Positions 51,380 to 61,364 of a stretch of DNA of 64,000 nt are shown here, in pieces. The stretch is from contig NZ_OBEF01000015.1 in assembly GCF_900215375.1 (NCBI RefSeq), positions 60,296 through 124,295 of the forward strand. The letters run 5' to 3'. Both the position numbers and the translations under genes were made by a program. The notes beneath the pieces were generated by a model. The model worked only from the letters and a program-made list of their open reading frames with translations. It searched no databases and was not told where the DNA came from. Numbering within the stretch: the first letter of the stretch is position 1; the number at the start of each line of letters is the position of its first letter. This stretch comes from Enterobacter sp. CC120223-11 (GTDB lineage: Bacteria > Pseudomonadota > Gammaproteobacteria > Enterobacterales > Enterobacteriaceae).

Positions 51380-52750
51380 TTGATTACACATATTAGCCCG
51401 CTTGGCTCAATGGATATGCTGTCGCAGCTGGAAGTCGACATGCTGAAAAGCAACGCCAGCAGCGACCTCGACCTGTACCAGCTGTTCCGCAACTGTTCCC
51501 TGGCTGTACTCAACTCCGGCAGCCTGACGGACAACAGCAAAGAACTGCTCTCCCGCTTTGAAAGTTTTGATATCAACGTGCTACGCCGCGAGCGCGGTGT
51601 GAAGCTGGAACTGATTAACCCACCGGAAGATGCCTTTGTTGACGGGCGCATCATCCGCTCCCTGCAGGCCAACCTGTTTGCGGTGCTGCGCGATATTCTG
51701 TTCGTTTACGGCCAGATCCATAACACCGTTCGCTTCCCGAATCTCGACCTGGAAAGCTCTGCCCATATCACCAACCTGGTGTTCTCAATCCTGCGCAACG
51801 CCCGTGCGCTGCACGTGGGGGAAGCACCGAGCATGGTCGTCTGCTGGGGCGGCCACTCCATTAATGAAAACGAATACCTGTATGCCCGCCGCGTGGGGAC
51901 TCAGCTCGGCCTGCGCGAACTGAATATCTGCACAGGCTGCGGCCCGGGCGCGATGGAAGCGCCGATGAAAGGTGCCGCCGTCGGTCACGCGCAGCAGCGT
52001 TATAAAGAAGGGCGTTTTATTGGCATGACTGAACCTTCGATCATCGCCGCTGAGCCGCCAAACCCGCTGGTGAATGAGCTCATCATCATGCCGGATATCG
52101 AAAAGCGCCTGGAAGCCTTCGTGCGTATCGCCCACGGGATAATCATCTTCCCGGGTGGCGTCGGCACTGCGGAAGAGCTGCTCTATCTGCTCGGCATTCT
52201 GATGAACCCAGCCAACAAAAATCAGGTTCTGCCGCTGATCCTGACCGGGCCGAAAGAGAGCGAGGACTACTTCCGCGTGCTGGACGATTTCATCGTGCAT
52301 ACGCTCGGCGAAGCGGCCCGTCGTCACTATCGCATTATCATCGACGATCCGGCGGAAGTGGCGCGTCAGATGAAAAAGGCCATGCCGCTGGTGAAAGAGA
52401 ATCGTCGCGACACGGGCGATGCCTACAGCTTCAACTGGTCGATGCGTATCGCGCCGGACCTGCAACAGCCGTTTGAACCGACCCATGAAAACATGGCCAA
52501 CCTGAAGCTTTATCCTGACCAGCCGGTCGAAGTGCTGGCTGCAGACCTGCGCCGCGCGTTTTCGGGCATCGTTGCGGGTAACGTGAAGGAAGTGGGCATT
52601 CGTGCCATTGAAGAAAATGGTCCGTACAAAATCCACGGCGACAGCGAGATGATGCGCCGGATGGACAAGCTGCTGCAAAGCTTTGTGGCCCAGCACCGCA
52701 TGAAGCTGCCAGGCTCTGCCTACATTCCCTGCTACGAAATCTGTTCCTGA
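51380..52750 (+). CDS. ppnN: Nucleotide 5'-monophosphate nucleosidase
   Basis: Cleaves purine and pyrimidine nucleoside 5'-monophosphates into base and ribose 5-phosphate; in E. coli activated by (p)ppGpp, made by RelA also encoded here. The 456-residue protein has the LOG-type core with [35 protein letters not shown] and the PGGVGTAEE motif (about residues 257-265). The start is TTG 51380 preceded by AAGGAG, as is known for this gene in relatives. Formerly ygdH. Confidence 0.94.
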   Translation: MITHISPLGSMDMLSQLEVDMLKSNASSDLDLYQLFRNCSLAVLNSGSLTDNSKELLSRFESFDINVLRRERGVKLELINPPEDAFVDGRIIRSLQANLFAVLRDILFVYGQIHNTVRFPNLDLESSAHITNLVFSILRNARALHVGEAPSMVVCWGGHSINENEYLYARRVGTQLGLRELNICTGCGPGAMEAPMKGAAVGHAQQRYKEGRFIGMTEPSIIAAEPPNPLVNELIIMPDIEKRLEAFVRIAHGIIIFPGGVGTAEELLYLLGILMNPANKNQVLPLILTGPKESEDYFRVLDDFIVHTLGEAARRHYRIIIDDPAEVARQMKKAMPLVKENRRDTGDAYSFNWSMRIAPDLQQPFEPTHENMANLKLYPDQPVEVLAADLRRAFSGIVAGNVKEVGIRAIEENGPYKIHGDSEMMRRMDKLLQSFVAQHRMKLPGSAYIPCYEICS

Positions 52751-52768
52751 CCAACACATCTCTGACAC

Positions 52769-52799
52769 AAGGGCGGCGCATAAGCCGCCCTTATCTTTT
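52769..52799 (+). terminator. Terminator after ppnN
   Basis: AAGGGCGGC (52769-52777) and GCCGCCCTT (52784-52792) form a 9-bp stem, followed by ATCTTTT. Confidence 0.85.
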
Positions 52800-53210
52800 G
52801 CTTCGAAGCAGGCATTATCGCCCCACCCGAAAACGACAAATATTCATATAAATTATGTTAGTGCGCTTTAAAGCGCTATTTGTGAGCCATTTTTCAGCAA
52901 AAGATATGTTTTCCCCATGGTAAACTTTCCTCCTCCTCGCTGCCGATGGTAGCCTTCGCGCCCATAAATCATCGTTAACCTACGAAAAGCAGACTGATGA
53001 CCTAAGAAGCGTCTTTCTGGAAGTGTTTTATTGCATTTGAGATCGCGATCACTGATACATTGATAACTTAAATGTATCTTTCCGGCCCCATACAATCACG
53101 GGTAAAAATCACAATAAAAGCCCGTTTGGCACTAATTTATTTTACCGTCAGTCATTTATTCATTGGATTTGACCAGATTACTGACAAATTGCTTCCTCCA
53201 GGAGATACAG
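52800..53210. promoter_or_regulatory. Upstream region of sdaC with two palindromes
   Basis: This 411-bp AT-rich gap holds no convincing gene. It contains a perfect 14-bp palindrome GCGCTTTAAAGCGC (52863-52876) followed by TGTGAGCCATTTTTCA, a weak CRP-like site, and an 8-bp inverted repeat GATACATT (53054-53061)/AATGTATC (53071-53078). In E. coli sdaCB responds to CRP, so the region is probably regulatory; I could not fix the promoter. Confidence 0.45.
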
Positions 53211-54500
53211 ATGGAAACCATTCAGACCAGCACCATTGCCTCGGCTGAAAGTCGTAGCGGATGGCGTAAAACGGACACTATGTGGATGCTGGGCCTTTAC
53301 GGCACGGCGATCGGTGCGGGCGTGCTGTTCCTGCCGATCAACGCCGGTGTCGGCGGACTTATTCCGCTGATCATCATGGCAATCCTTGCCTTTCCAATGA
53401 CCTACTTCGCACACCGCGGCCTGACCCGCTTCGTGCTGTCCGGTAAAAATCCGGGCGAAGACATCACAGAAGTTGTTGAAGAGCACTTCGGCATCGGCGC
53501 AGGTAAGCTGATTACCCTGCTCTACTTCTTCGCGATTTACCCAATCCTGCTGGTTTACAGCGTGGCGATCACCAACACCGTTGAAAGCTTCATGACTCAC
53601 CAGCTGAGCATGACGCCACCGCCGCGTGCAATCCTGTCGCTGATCCTGATTGTCGGCATGATGACCATCGTGCGCTTCGGTGAGCAGATGATCGTCAAAG
53701 CGATGAGCATCCTGGTGTTCCCGTTCGTGGTTGCCCTGATGCTGCTGGCCTGCTACCTGATCCCACAGTGGAACGGCGCGGCACTGGAAACGCTGTCTCT
53801 GAGCAGCGCATCTTCTACCGGTAACGGCCTGTGGATGACTCTGTGGCTGGCAATTCCGGTGATGGTGTTCTCCTTCAACCACTCCCCGATCATCTCCTCC
53901 TTTGCCGTGGCAAAACGTGAAGAGTACGGCGTGGATGCAGAGAAGAAGTGCTCCAAAATTCTGGCCTTCGCTCACATCATGATGGTGCTGACCGTGATGT
54001 TCTTCGTGTTCAGCTGCGTGCTGAGCCTCTCCCCGGCAGACCTGGCGTCCGCGAAAGAGCAGAACATCTCTATCCTGTCATACCTGGCGAACCACTTTAA
54101 CGCCCCGCTGATTGCCTGGATGGCGCCGATCATTGCCATCATCGCCATCACCAAATCCTTCCTCGGCCACTACCTGGGCGCGCGTGAAGGCTTCAACGGC
54201 ATGGTGATCAAGTCCCTGCGTAGCCGTGGTAAAACCATCGAAGTGAGCCGCCTGAACAAGATGACTGCGCTGTTCATGCTGGTCACCACCTGGATTGTGG
54301 CGACCCTGAACCCAAGCATCCTCGGCATGATTGAGACCCTGGGCGGTCCGATTATCGCGATGATCCTGTTCCTGATGCCGATGTACGCGATTCAGAAAGT
54401 GCCTGCGATGCGCAAGTACAGCGGCCACATCAGCAACGTGTTCGTGGTCATTATGGGCCTCATCGCCATCTCCGCGATTTTCTACTCCCTCTTCGGTTAA
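53211..54500 (+). CDS. sdaC: Serine:proton symporter SdaC
   Basis: High-affinity L-serine uptake in the inner membrane (HAAAP family). ATG 53211 with CAGGAGA upstream gives 429 residues, the E. coli length, starting [11 protein letters not shown]. About 11 membrane helices; the first contains [23 protein letters not shown], typical of the family's substrate-binding break. It feeds SdaB, encoded 51 bp downstream past a hairpin terminator. Confidence 0.97.
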   Translation: METIQTSTIASAESRSGWRKTDTMWMLGLYGTAIGAGVLFLPINAGVGGLIPLIIMAILAFPMTYFAHRGLTRFVLSGKNPGEDITEVVEEHFGIGAGKLITLLYFFAIYPILLVYSVAITNTVESFMTHQLSMTPPPRAILSLILIVGMMTIVRFGEQMIVKAMSILVFPFVVALMLLACYLIPQWNGAALETLSLSSASSTGNGLWMTLWLAIPVMVFSFNHSPIISSFAVAKREEYGVDAEKKCSKILAFAHIMMVLTVMFFVFSCVLSLSPADLASAKEQNISILSYLANHFNAPLIAWMAPIIAIIAITKSFLGHYLGAREGFNGMVIKSLRSRGKTIEVSRLNKMTALFMLVTTWIVATLNPSILGMIETLGGPIIAMILFLMPMYAIQKVPAMRKYSGHISNVFVVIMGLIAISAIFYSLFG

Positions 54501-54507
54501 TTCCTGG

Positions 54508-54531
54508 CGCCGCCTCCGGGCGGCGTTTTTC
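54508..54531 (+). terminator. Intercistronic terminator between sdaC and sdaB
   Basis: CGCCGCC (54508-54514) and GGCGGCG (54519-54525) with a TCCG loop and five T residues. Readthrough would be needed for sdaC-sdaB co-transcription, so it likely lowers sdaB relative to sdaC. Confidence 0.85.
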
Positions 54532-54551
54532 TTTATAGCAATGGACGCATC

Positions 54552-55919
54552 ATGATCAGCGTATTCGATATTTTCAAAATCGGCATTGGTCCTTCCAGCT
54601 CGCACACCGTCGGGCCAATGAAAGCGGGCAAGCAATTCACGGACGACCTGATTGCACGCAATATTCTCACCGACGTCACCCGCGTGGTGGTGGACGTCTA
54701 CGGCTCACTTTCCCTGACCGGCAAGGGCCACCACACCGATATCGCCATTATCATGGGCCTGGCGGGTAACCTGCCGGACACCGTCGATATCGACGCCATC
54801 CCGGCTTTTATTCAGGACGTGAACACGCACGGACGCCTGCTGCTGGCAAACGGTGAACATGAAGTTGAGTTCCCGGTAGACCACTGCATGAACTTCCATG
54901 CCGACAACCTTTCCCTGCACGAAAATGGGATGCGCATTACGGCCCTGAGCGGTGACAAAGCCGTTTACAGCCAGACCTATTACTCCATCGGCGGCGGGTT
55001 TATCGTCGATGAGGAGCACTTTGGCCTCAGCAACAGCGCCCCGGTTGAAGTGCCGTATCCGTACAAAAATGCCGCCGATCTTCAGCGCCACTGTCAGGAA
55101 AGCGGCCTGTCACTCTCCGGCCTGATGATGCAGAACGAACTGGCGCTGCACAGCAAAGAAGAGCTGGAACAGCACTTTGCCGCCGTGTGGGACGTGATGA
55201 AATCCGGCATTGAGCGTGGCATCACCACCGAAGGCGTGCTGCCGGGCAAACTGCGCGTTCCGCGCCGTGCCGCTGCGCTGCGTCGTATGCTGGTGAGCCA
55301 GGACAAAACCACCAGCGATCCGATGGCCGTTGTTGACTGGATTAACATGTTTGCGCTGGCGGTGAATGAAGAGAACGCCGCCGGTGGCCGCGTGGTGACG
55401 GCGCCAACCAACGGCGCCTGTGGGATTGTGCCTGCTGTGCTGGCGTACTACGACAAGTTCATCCGCGAAGTGAACGCCAACTCTCTGGCCCGCTACATGC
55501 TGGTCACCAGCGCCATTGGTTCACTCTATAAGATGAACGCCTCCATCTCCGGCGCGGAAGTGGGCTGCCAGGGTGAAGTAGGCGTGGCCTGTTCTATGGC
55601 GGCCGCAGGGCTTGCAGAACTGCTGGGCGGCAGCCCGATGCAGGTTTGCGTCGCTGCGGAAATCGGCATGGAGCATAACCTCGGTTTAACCTGCGACCCG
55701 GTTGCAGGCCAGGTTCAGGTGCCGTGCATCGAACGTAACGCGATTGCGTCGGTAAAAGCCGTCAACGCCGCGCGTATGGCGCTGCGCCGTACCAGCGATC
55801 CGCGCGTCTGCCTCGATAAGGTTATCGAAACCATGTACGAAACCGGTAAGGACATGAACGCCAAGTACCGCGAAACCTCCCGCGGCGGCCTGGCGATGAA
55901 GATCGTTACCTGCGACTGA
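54552..55919 (+). CDS. sdaB: L-serine deaminase II
   Basis: Iron-sulfur L-serine dehydratase that converts serine to pyruvate and ammonia. The 455-residue protein has the beta domain first (SVFDIFKIGIGPSSSHTVGPM) and the alpha domain after (TAPTNGACGIVPAVLAYY, GCQGEVGVACSMAAAGL, IEMEHNLGLTCDPVAG-type motifs), with the cysteines that bind the 4Fe-4S cluster. Length equals that of SdaB. SdaA and TdcG are close paralogues; linkage to sdaC decides for SdaB. Confidence 0.96.
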   Translation: MISVFDIFKIGIGPSSSHTVGPMKAGKQFTDDLIARNILTDVTRVVVDVYGSLSLTGKGHHTDIAIIMGLAGNLPDTVDIDAIPAFIQDVNTHGRLLLANGEHEVEFPVDHCMNFHADNLSLHENGMRITALSGDKAVYSQTYYSIGGGFIVDEEHFGLSNSAPVEVPYPYKNAADLQRHCQESGLSLSGLMMQNELALHSKEELEQHFAAVWDVMKSGIERGITTEGVLPGKLRVPRRAAALRRMLVSQDKTTSDPMAVVDWINMFALAVNEENAAGGRVVTAPTNGACGIVPAVLAYYDKFIREVNANSLARYMLVTSAIGSLYKMNASISGAEVGCQGEVGVACSMAAAGLAELLGGSPMQVCVAAEIGMEHNLGLTCDPVAGQVQVPCIERNAIASVKAVNAARMALRRTSDPRVCLDKVIETMYETGKDMNAKYRETSRGGLAMKIVTCD

Positions 55920-55928
55920 CCCTGCAAC

Positions 55929-55964
55929 AGACGCCTCGTTTTGCGAGGCGTCTTCCTGTTTTTA
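55929..55964 (+). terminator. Terminator after sdaB
   Basis: AGACGCCTCG (55929-55938) and CGAGGCGTCT (55944-55953) form a perfect 10-bp stem with a 5-base loop, followed by TCCTGTTTTT, a broken T tract. Confidence 0.78.
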
Positions 55965-56030
55965 CCCGCCCATTCGCCTCGCCCTCTTCCCGGTGTTACC
56001 CTAAGCGCCTTGCTATTCGGGAGGGAACTC

Positions 56031-56786
56031 ATGGCCGTACATCTGCTTATCGTCGATGCGCTCAATTTGATTCGCCGCATTCACGCCGTTCAGGGTTCGC
56101 CCTGCGCCGACACCTGCCTGCACGCGCTACAGCAGCTGATTGTTCACAGCCAGCCGACCCACGCCGTCGCGGTGTTTGACGACGAGGCCCGCAGCCAGAG
56201 CTGGCGGCACCAGCGCCTGCCGGACTACAAAGCCGGACGCTCGCCGATGCCGGACGATCTGCATGCCGAAATGGATAACATTCGCCGCGTGTTTGAACAG
56301 CATGGTGTGAGCTGCTGGGGTTCCGCCGGGAACGAAGCCGACGATCTGGCTGCTACGCTTGCGGTAAAAGTGGCAGGGGCCGGGCATCAGGCGACGATTG
56401 TCTCCACGGATAAAGGCTATTGCCAGCTGTTGTCGCCGCCCATCCGCATCCGCGACTACTTTCAGAAACGCTGGCTCGACGCACCGTTTATCGCCCAGGA
56501 GTTTGGCGTGAAGCCAGAGCAGTTGCCGGATTACTGGGGGCTGGCGGGAATAAGCAGCTCAAAAGTGCCGGGCGTGGCGGGCATCGGGCCGAAGAGCGCG
56601 ACCGAACTGCTGGCGCAGTTTCCTACGCTGGAAGCGATTTATGAGCATCTTGACGAGGTGCCGGAGAAGTGGCGCAAAAAACTTGTAGAGCATCAGGAGA
56701 TGGCGTTTATCTGCCGGGAAGTGGCAACGCTTCAGACGGATTTACAGCTGGACGGGAATTTGCAGCAGCTAAGACTGGTGAAGTAA
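56031..56786 (+). CDS. xni: Flap endonuclease Xni (ExoIX)
   Basis: Protein related to the 5'-nuclease domain of DNA polymerase I; cuts 5' flap structures. ATG 56031 with GGGAGG upstream gives 251 residues starting [19 protein letters not shown], as in E. coli. Visible motifs are the metal-binding aspartates in [43 protein letters not shown] and the helix-hairpin-helix [16 protein letters not shown]. It is 111 bp past sdaB. In E. coli the fuc operon follows; here a repeat region does. Confidence 0.94.
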   Translation: MAVHLLIVDALNLIRRIHAVQGSPCADTCLHALQQLIVHSQPTHAVAVFDDEARSQSWRHQRLPDYKAGRSPMPDDLHAEMDNIRRVFEQHGVSCWGSAGNEADDLAATLAVKVAGAGHQATIVSTDKGYCQLLSPPIRIRDYFQKRWLDAPFIAQEFGVKPEQLPDYWGLAGISSSKVPGVAGIGPKSATELLAQFPTLEAIYEHLDEVPEKWRKKLVEHQEMAFICREVATLQTDLQLDGNLQQLRLVK

Positions 56787-56789
56787 TTT

Positions 56790-56942
56790 CCCCTCACCCC
56801 GGCCCTCTCCCCAAAGGGGCGAGGGAGAAAACCTGACCTTCGCCCCACTTTCTAAAGGGAGAGAAAACCAGAGCAGGCAAGCGAAGCCGTGCTATTCCCT
56901 CTCCCTGGGGGAGAGGGTTAGGGAGAGGGTTAGGGAGAGGGG
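56790..56942. repeat. GAGAGGG palindromic repeats with G-quadruplex-like tract
   Basis: The xni-rlmM gap begins with CCCCTCACCCCGGCCCTCTC followed by CCCAAAGGGGCGAGGGAG, and ends with CCCTCTCCCTGGGGGAGAGGG followed by two 12-bp GAGAGGGTTAGG-type units. From 56907 to 56942 runs of GGG are separated by AGA or TTA only, a strong G-quadruplex pattern on the plus strand. It is the same family as the repeats at 35311 and 41780. Confidence 0.82.
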
Positions 56943-56958
56943 AGTCTGCGAACTTACC

Positions 56959-58059
56959 TTACCGCTCGTCGCGACGACCGCCAACCGCGGCCCACATACG
57001 GCGCACGTGAACGGTTACTTCTTCACGGTCGTGATAGAGCTGGCGCGCCTGAATCTGCGCCGCAATGCCGTGTTCAGCCAGCTGCGCTTCGATATAGGCC
57101 AGGTTCTGCGACACTTCCTCGTAGCGCTTTTTCATCGGCAGCTTGAGGTTGAAGATGGTTTCACGGCACCAGCCGTTGACCAGCCACTGCGCCATCAGCG
57201 CGGCAACCTTCGCTGGTTTCTCAACCATGTCGCACACCATCCAGGAGATGTTGCTGCGGGTCGGTCGATAGCGGAAACCGTCTTCGCGCAGCCAGGTCAC
57301 CTGCCCGGTATCCATCAGGCTTTGTGCCATCGGGCCGTTATCCACGGACGACACCCACATGTTGCGTTTCACCAGTTGATAGGTCCAGCCGCCCGGACAG
57401 GCACCCAGATCCACCGCATACATGCCGTTCGCCAGGCGCTCATCCCATTCGTCGGCAGGAATAAACACGTGGAAGGCTTCTTCCAGCTTGAGCGTGGAGC
57501 GGCTTGGCGCATCTGAAGGGAACCTCAGGCGCGGAATGCCCATATAGAACGGCGAATTGTTGGTGGTGAGCGAGTAACCCACGTAGCAGCAGCCCGGCGC
57601 AATAAAGAAGACGTGCACCACCGGACGCTTCGGCGTTTCGTATGATGCCAGGATCTTCGCTTCACGCAACGCCGCACGCAGCGGCACGGTGAACTTGCGG
57701 CAGAACTTCATCAGCTCTTTGCTTTCGTTGGTGTCTGCCACTTCAACGCGCAGATCGCCGCCCTTTTCCACCACGCCCGTCAGCATGCCGACCACCGGCG
57801 TGATGCGGTCTTCCGGCGGAAGATCGGTTAACAGCTCGCAGGCCACGAACATCTGGCGGGCGAAAATCAGCGAGCTGAACGGCAGCTCTTTAATCAGCTT
57901 TTCCGCCTCGCCTTCCTGATAGCACTCAAAAATCACATAGCCCGAATTCTCTTTAACGCGGGCAAAACCATACACGCCAAGGCGAGAGGCCTTGTCAGAA
58001 ATCTCTGCTGCGCACTCTTTCTCAAAACCCTGACGGCTGTAGAGGACAACCTTATTCAT
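56959..58059 (-). CDS. rlmM: 23S rRNA 2'-O-ribose C2498 methyltransferase
   Basis: SAM-dependent methyltransferase that 2'-O-methylates C2498 of 23S rRNA. The ATG at 58059 (AAGGTG 7 bp upstream) gives 366 residues starting [20 protein letters not shown]; a GTG three codons earlier is less likely. An N-terminal THUMP-like domain precedes the RrmJ-type methyltransferase domain, seen as [17 protein letters not shown] and [18 protein letters not shown], with [11 protein letters not shown] supplying the catalytic lysine region. Overlaps the end of ygdD by 8 bp. Confidence 0.95.
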   Translation of the reverse strand: MNKVVLYSRQGFEKECAAEISDKASRLGVYGFARVKENSGYVIFECYQEGEAEKLIKELPFSSLIFARQMFVACELLTDLPPEDRITPVVGMLTGVVEKGGDLRVEVADTNESKELMKFCRKFTVPLRAALREAKILASYETPKRPVVHVFFIAPGCCYVGYSLTTNNSPFYMGIPRLRFPSDAPSRSTLKLEEAFHVFIPADEWDERLANGMYAVDLGACPGGWTYQLVKRNMWVSSVDNGPMAQSLMDTGQVTWLREDGFRYRPTRSNISWMVCDMVEKPAKVAALMAQWLVNGWCRETIFNLKLPMKKRYEEVSQNLAYIEAQLAEHGIAAQIQARQLYHDREEVTVHVRRMWAAVGGRRDER

Positions 58060-58447
58060 GCGCGACACCTTTACGCTTTAAACGAATAGCGCCAATCAGC
58101 ATCAGAACCCAGCCGGCGAGGAAGCTGACGCCGCCCACCGGAGTGACAAATGCCCAAAGGCGTAAATGCGACAGCGCCAGACAGTAGAGGCTGCCGCTGA
58201 ATAATACGGTTCCCAGCGCCATAAACACGCTGCTCCAGTAGAACCAGATACTGATGCGGCGCTGCATCGCCACCGCCAGACCGAAAATCGCCAGCGTGTG
58301 GAACGCCTGATATTCAAGGCCGGTCTGGATCCAGCCCATCTCGACGACGCCGAGCGTTTTACTTAAAACATGTGCGCCGAAGGCGCCCAAAGCAACAAAC
58401 ACAAAACCACTGATAGCGGCAAAAATCAGCATGAAGCGACTGGTCAT
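58052..58447 (-). CDS. ygdD: DUF423 membrane protein YgdD
   Basis: Small inner-membrane protein of the DUF423/TMEM256 family, function unknown. The 131 residues hold four hydrophobic segments (about 4-24, 45-62, 69-88 and 97-118) and the conserved [10 protein letters not shown] near residue 22 and [17 protein letters not shown] near the end. Lies between gcvA and rlmM as in E. coli and is likely co-transcribed with rlmM. Confidence 0.9.
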   Translation of the reverse strand: MTSRFMLIFAAISGFVFVALGAFGAHVLSKTLGVVEMGWIQTGLEYQAFHTLAIFGLAVAMQRRISIWFYWSSVFMALGTVLFSGSLYCLALSHLRLWAFVTPVGGVSFLAGWVLMLIGAIRLKRKGVAHE

Positions 58448-58466
58448 GTCATTTTCCTGAAGTCAT

Positions 58467-59384
58467 TTATTGTTCGTAACGGAAACGGAATTTTTCCTGC
58501 TCGCTTGCCGCTTTCGCCAGGATCCACTGCCGAAAGGCGGCTATTTTACCCAGTTCCGCCTGACTGTCATGGCAAACGAGGTAAAACGCGTTCTTGCTGA
58601 CCAGAACATCATTAAACGGACAGACCAAACGGCCTGCCTCAATTTCGGACTGCGCCATCACATTGTTGGCCAGTGCGATCCCTTGTCCATGGATAGCCGC
58701 CTGCAGCACCATCGCGCTGTGGCTAAAAATCGGTCCCTGTTGAACGTTGATATGGTTCAGGCCGAGCTGGCGAATATAGGTTTGCCAGTCGCGGCGGGAA
58801 GCATCGTGCAATAACGTATGTTGCGCCATATCTGCGGGCGTTTTCAATGCCTTCTCGCCGGTTAACAACAGCGGCGAGCAAATGGGTAACAGATATTCTG
58901 CATAAAGTTTTTCGACGCGCAGCCCCGGCCAGTTACCGCGGCCGTAGAAAATCGCTACGTCCACATCGTCCGCCAGCTTGTCTTCCTGACGGTCTACGGC
59001 CTGAATTCTGACGTCGATTCCCGGATAAGCTGAGTTAAAGCTTGCGAGGCGTGGCACCAGCCACTGAATGGCAAAACTCGGCAACATGCTGACCGTCAAC
59101 GCCCCCTTGGCGCTGCGGGCCTGCAGTTTACGCGTTGCGTCGGTTAATTGCGAAAAGATCTCTTTGATATCGAGAAAATAGCTCTGGCCCTCTTCCGTCA
59201 GCAGCAGCGAACGATTGCGGCGGCGAAACAGCTTTAAGCCCAGGAAATCCTCGAGTGACTTGATCTGATGACTGACCGCGGCCTGCGTGACGAACAGCTC
59301 GTCGGCGGCGCGAGTGAAGCTGAGATGACGGGCGGCGGCATCAAATACACGTAATGCATTCAGAGGAGGTAAACGCTTCGACAT
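58467..59384 (-). CDS. gcvA: LysR-type regulator of glycine cleavage GcvA
   Basis: Activates the gcvTHP glycine cleavage operon and the divergent gcvB RNA when glycine is plentiful, and represses its own gene. The 305-residue LysR protein has the winged helix at about residues 5-65 (LPPLNALRVFDAAARHLSFTRAADELFVTQAAVSHQI-type motif) and the periplasmic-binding-protein-like effector domain after about 90. Divergent from gcvB with overlapping regulatory DNA. Confidence 0.96.
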   Translation of the reverse strand: MSKRLPPLNALRVFDAAARHLSFTRAADELFVTQAAVSHQIKSLEDFLGLKLFRRRNRSLLLTEEGQSYFLDIKEIFSQLTDATRKLQARSAKGALTVSMLPSFAIQWLVPRLASFNSAYPGIDVRIQAVDRQEDKLADDVDVAIFYGRGNWPGLRVEKLYAEYLLPICSPLLLTGEKALKTPADMAQHTLLHDASRRDWQTYIRQLGLNHINVQQGPIFSHSAMVLQAAIHGQGIALANNVMAQSEIEAGRLVCPFNDVLVSKNAFYLVCHDSQAELGKIAAFRQWILAKAASEQEKFRFRYEQ

Positions 59385-59414
59385 GGTTGTTTTAGCTTAG
59401 ATGTTAAATGAATT

Positions 59415-59450
59415 TAACAATTAGATTACATCATGTAACCTATTAGTTTT
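59415..59450. promoter_or_regulatory. Candidate GcvA operator
   Basis: Two ATTAG (CTAAT on the other strand) elements, at 59420-59424 and 59442-59446, are 22 bp apart in the gcvA-gcvB divergent region. CTAAT is the core reported for GcvA sites, and the spacing is two helical turns. Confidence 0.5.
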
Positions 59451-59478
59451 TTTTATCTGAGCCATTATAATTTGTCCG

Positions 59479-59507
59479 TTGAGCTTCTACCAGCAAATAC
59501 CTATAGT
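59479..59507 (+). promoter_or_regulatory. gcvB promoter
   Basis: TTGAGC (59479-59484) and TATAGT (59502-59507) are 17 bp apart, and the known gcvB 5' end ACTTCCTGAGCCGG begins 6 bp later at 59514. Confidence 0.85.
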
Positions 59508-59513
59508 GGCGGC

Positions 59514-59722
59514 ACTTCCTGAGCCGGAACGAAGAGCTTTTTTCGGAATGCGTGTTCTGATGGGCTTTTGGCTTACGGTTGTGATGTTGTGTTGTTGTGT
59601 TTGCAATTGGTCTGGAGTTCAGACCTCGGTAGCGAGACTACCCCCTTTTCACTTCCTGTACATTTACCCTGTCTGTCCATAGTGATTCAATGTAGCACCG
59701 CCAAATTGCGGTGCTTTTTTTT
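59514..59722 (+). ncRNA. gcvB: GcvB small RNA
   Basis: Hfq-dependent regulator of many amino-acid and peptide transporter mRNAs. The 209-nt sequence begins ACTTCCTGAGCCGGAACGA and closely follows E. coli GcvB, including the GU-rich targeting region R1 (59580-59616, GTTGTGATGTTGTGTTGTTG) with no visible change, the ACTTCCTGTACATTTACCCT segment, and the terminator hairpin GCACCGC-AAATT-GCGGTGC followed by eight T residues ending at 59722. Divergent from gcvA as usual. Confidence 0.97.
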
Positions 59723-59738
59723 GCTTAAAATTCTGCCG

Positions 59739-59966
59739 TTACTGATCCATTTCGACCATTTCTTTCACGTCGGTACGGTTGATCTGCTGCTTATTGCCGT
59801 TGGCATCTTTGTAGGAAATCATCCCGGTATCATTATCGGTCTGTGGTTTGCCGTCGGCGATAATGGTGCGTCCGTCATTGGTGTGCATGACATAGTTAGG
59901 ACCGGAACAGGCGCTCAGGGCAAAAGTCAGCATACAGGCAGAAATGATTGCGGCAGTCTTTTTCAT
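59739..59966 (-). CDS. ygdI: YgdI/YgdR family lipoprotein
   Basis: Small outer- or inner-membrane lipoprotein of unknown function. The 75-residue precursor has a lipobox LSAC with the lipidated cysteine at position 20, leaving a mature part of 56 residues with the DUF903 pattern YVMHTNDGRTI, TGMISYKDANGNKQQINRTDV. Serine after the cysteine predicts sorting to the outer membrane. Sits between gcvB and csdA as in E. coli. Confidence 0.94.
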   Translation of the reverse strand: MKKTAAIISACMLTFALSACSGPNYVMHTNDGRTIIADGKPQTDNDTGMISYKDANGNKQQINRTDVKEMVEMDQ

Positions 59967-60158
59967 CTTCTTCTCCTTTCAGCAATTCATGCTGGATTTA
60001 TCGCTTCAATTAACAGGCTAAAACACTCGCCTAACATAATTCAGCATAACCCACTACCCGTGTTCTGCCACCATTACCGGAAAATTCCGAGGGTTATCCC
60101 GCTTCTTGCCCTGCCGCGTGTTTTGCGCGACGATCGGTAAACTGGAATGAGGAAAATC

Positions 60159-61364
60159 ATGCACACATTCAACCCGGCGCAGTTTCGCGCCCAGTTTCCG
60201 GCCCTGAGCGATGCCGGGGTCTATCTCGACAGTGCCGCCACGGCGCTCAAGCCGCAGGCCGTTATCGACGCAACGGCACAGTTTTATAGCCTGAGCGCGG
60301 GCAACGTGCACCGCAGCCAGTTTGCCCAGGCGCAGAAGCTGACCGCCCGCTATGAAGCAGCCCGCGAACAGGTGGCAGCGCTCATCAACGCGCCAGACGG
60401 CAAAAACATCGTCTGGACCCGCGGCACCACGGAGGCCATCAATATGGTGGCCCAAAGCTATGCCCGCCCGCGTTTGCAGACCGGAGACGAAATTATCGTC
60501 AGCGTGGCAGAACACCACGCCAACCTCGTGCCGTGGCTGATGGTCGCCGAGCAAACCGGCGCGAAGATTGTTCAGCTGCCGCTTGGTGCAGACCATTTGC
60601 CGGACGTGGAACAACTTTCCTCATTAATCACTTCCCGCAGCCGTATCCTGGCGTTGGGACAAATGTCCAACGTGACCGGCGGCTGTCCGAATCTGGCGCG
60701 CGCCATTCAGTTGGCCCACGCCGCAGATATGGTCGTGATGGTCGATGGCGCTCAGGGCGTGGTGCATTTCCCCGCCGACGTGCAGGCGCTGGATATCGAC
60801 TTCTACGCCTTCTCCGCCCATAAACTTTATGGCCCGACGGGCATCGGTGCGCTTTATGGCAAAGCAGAACTGCTCGATGGCATGTCGCCGTGGCTCGGCG
60901 GCGGCAAAATGATAACCGAAGTGACCTTCGACGGATTTAAAACCCAGCCGGTACCGTATCGCCTGGAGGCCGGCACGCCAAACGTCGCGGGGGTCATTGG
61001 CCTGAGCGCGGCGCTGGAATGGCTGAATGAAGTGGATGTGGGGCAGGCCGAAACCTGGAGCCGTGGCCTGGCGACGCTTGCGGAAGATGAGCTGTCGCGC
61101 CGTCCGGGCTTTCGTTCGTTCCGCTGCCAGGACTCCAGCCTGCTGGCCTTTGATTTTGCAGGCGTACACCACAGCGATATGGTCACGCTGCTGGCGGAAT
61201 ATGGCATCGCCCTGCGAGCCGGGCAGCATTGCGCCCAGCCGCTGCTGGCGTCGCTCGGCGTGAGCGGCACGCTACGGGCGTCGTTTGCCCCTTATAATAC
61301 GCAGGAAGATGTTCACGCGCTGGTGCACGCCGTTGACCGCGCTCTCGAATTACTGGTGGATTAA
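60159..61364 (+). CDS. csdA: Cysteine desulfurase CsdA
   Basis: PLP-dependent cysteine desulfurase/sulfinate lyase that passes sulfur to CsdE for the CSD sulfur-transfer system. ATG 60159 is chosen over an ATG 12 bases upstream because TGAGGA spaces correctly and the protein then has the E. coli length, 401. The PLP lysine is in FSAHKLYGPTG (about residue 222) and the catalytic cysteine in RAGQHCAQPLL (about 358). Its stop directly abuts csdE, so the pair is co-expressed. Confidence 0.96.
   Translation: MHTFNPAQFRAQFPALSDAGVYLDSAATALKPQAVIDATAQFYSLSAGNVHRSQFAQAQKLTARYEAAREQVAALINAPDGKNIVWTRGTTEAINMVAQSYARPRLQTGDEIIVSVAEHHANLVPWLMVAEQTGAKIVQLPLGADHLPDVEQLSSLITSRSRILALGQMSNVTGGCPNLARAIQLAHAADMVVMVDGAQGVVHFPADVQALDIDFYAFSAHKLYGPTGIGALYGKAELLDGMSPWLGGGKMITEVTFDGFKTQPVPYRLEAGTPNVAGVIGLSAALEWLNEVDVGQAETWSRGLATLAEDELSRRPGFRSFRCQDSSLLAFDFAGVHHSDMVTLLAEYGIALRAGQHCAQPLLASLGVSGTLRASFAPYNTQEDVHALVHAVDRALELLVD

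Noticed and set aside
52868..53095. 75-residue minus-strand open frame upstream of sdaC
   Set aside because: No ribosome site, no recognisable features, AT-rich regulatory DNA; not convincing as a gene.
59568..60140. 190-residue plus-strand open frame
   Set aside because: It lies over gcvB and antisense to ygdI, both of which are firmly recognised.
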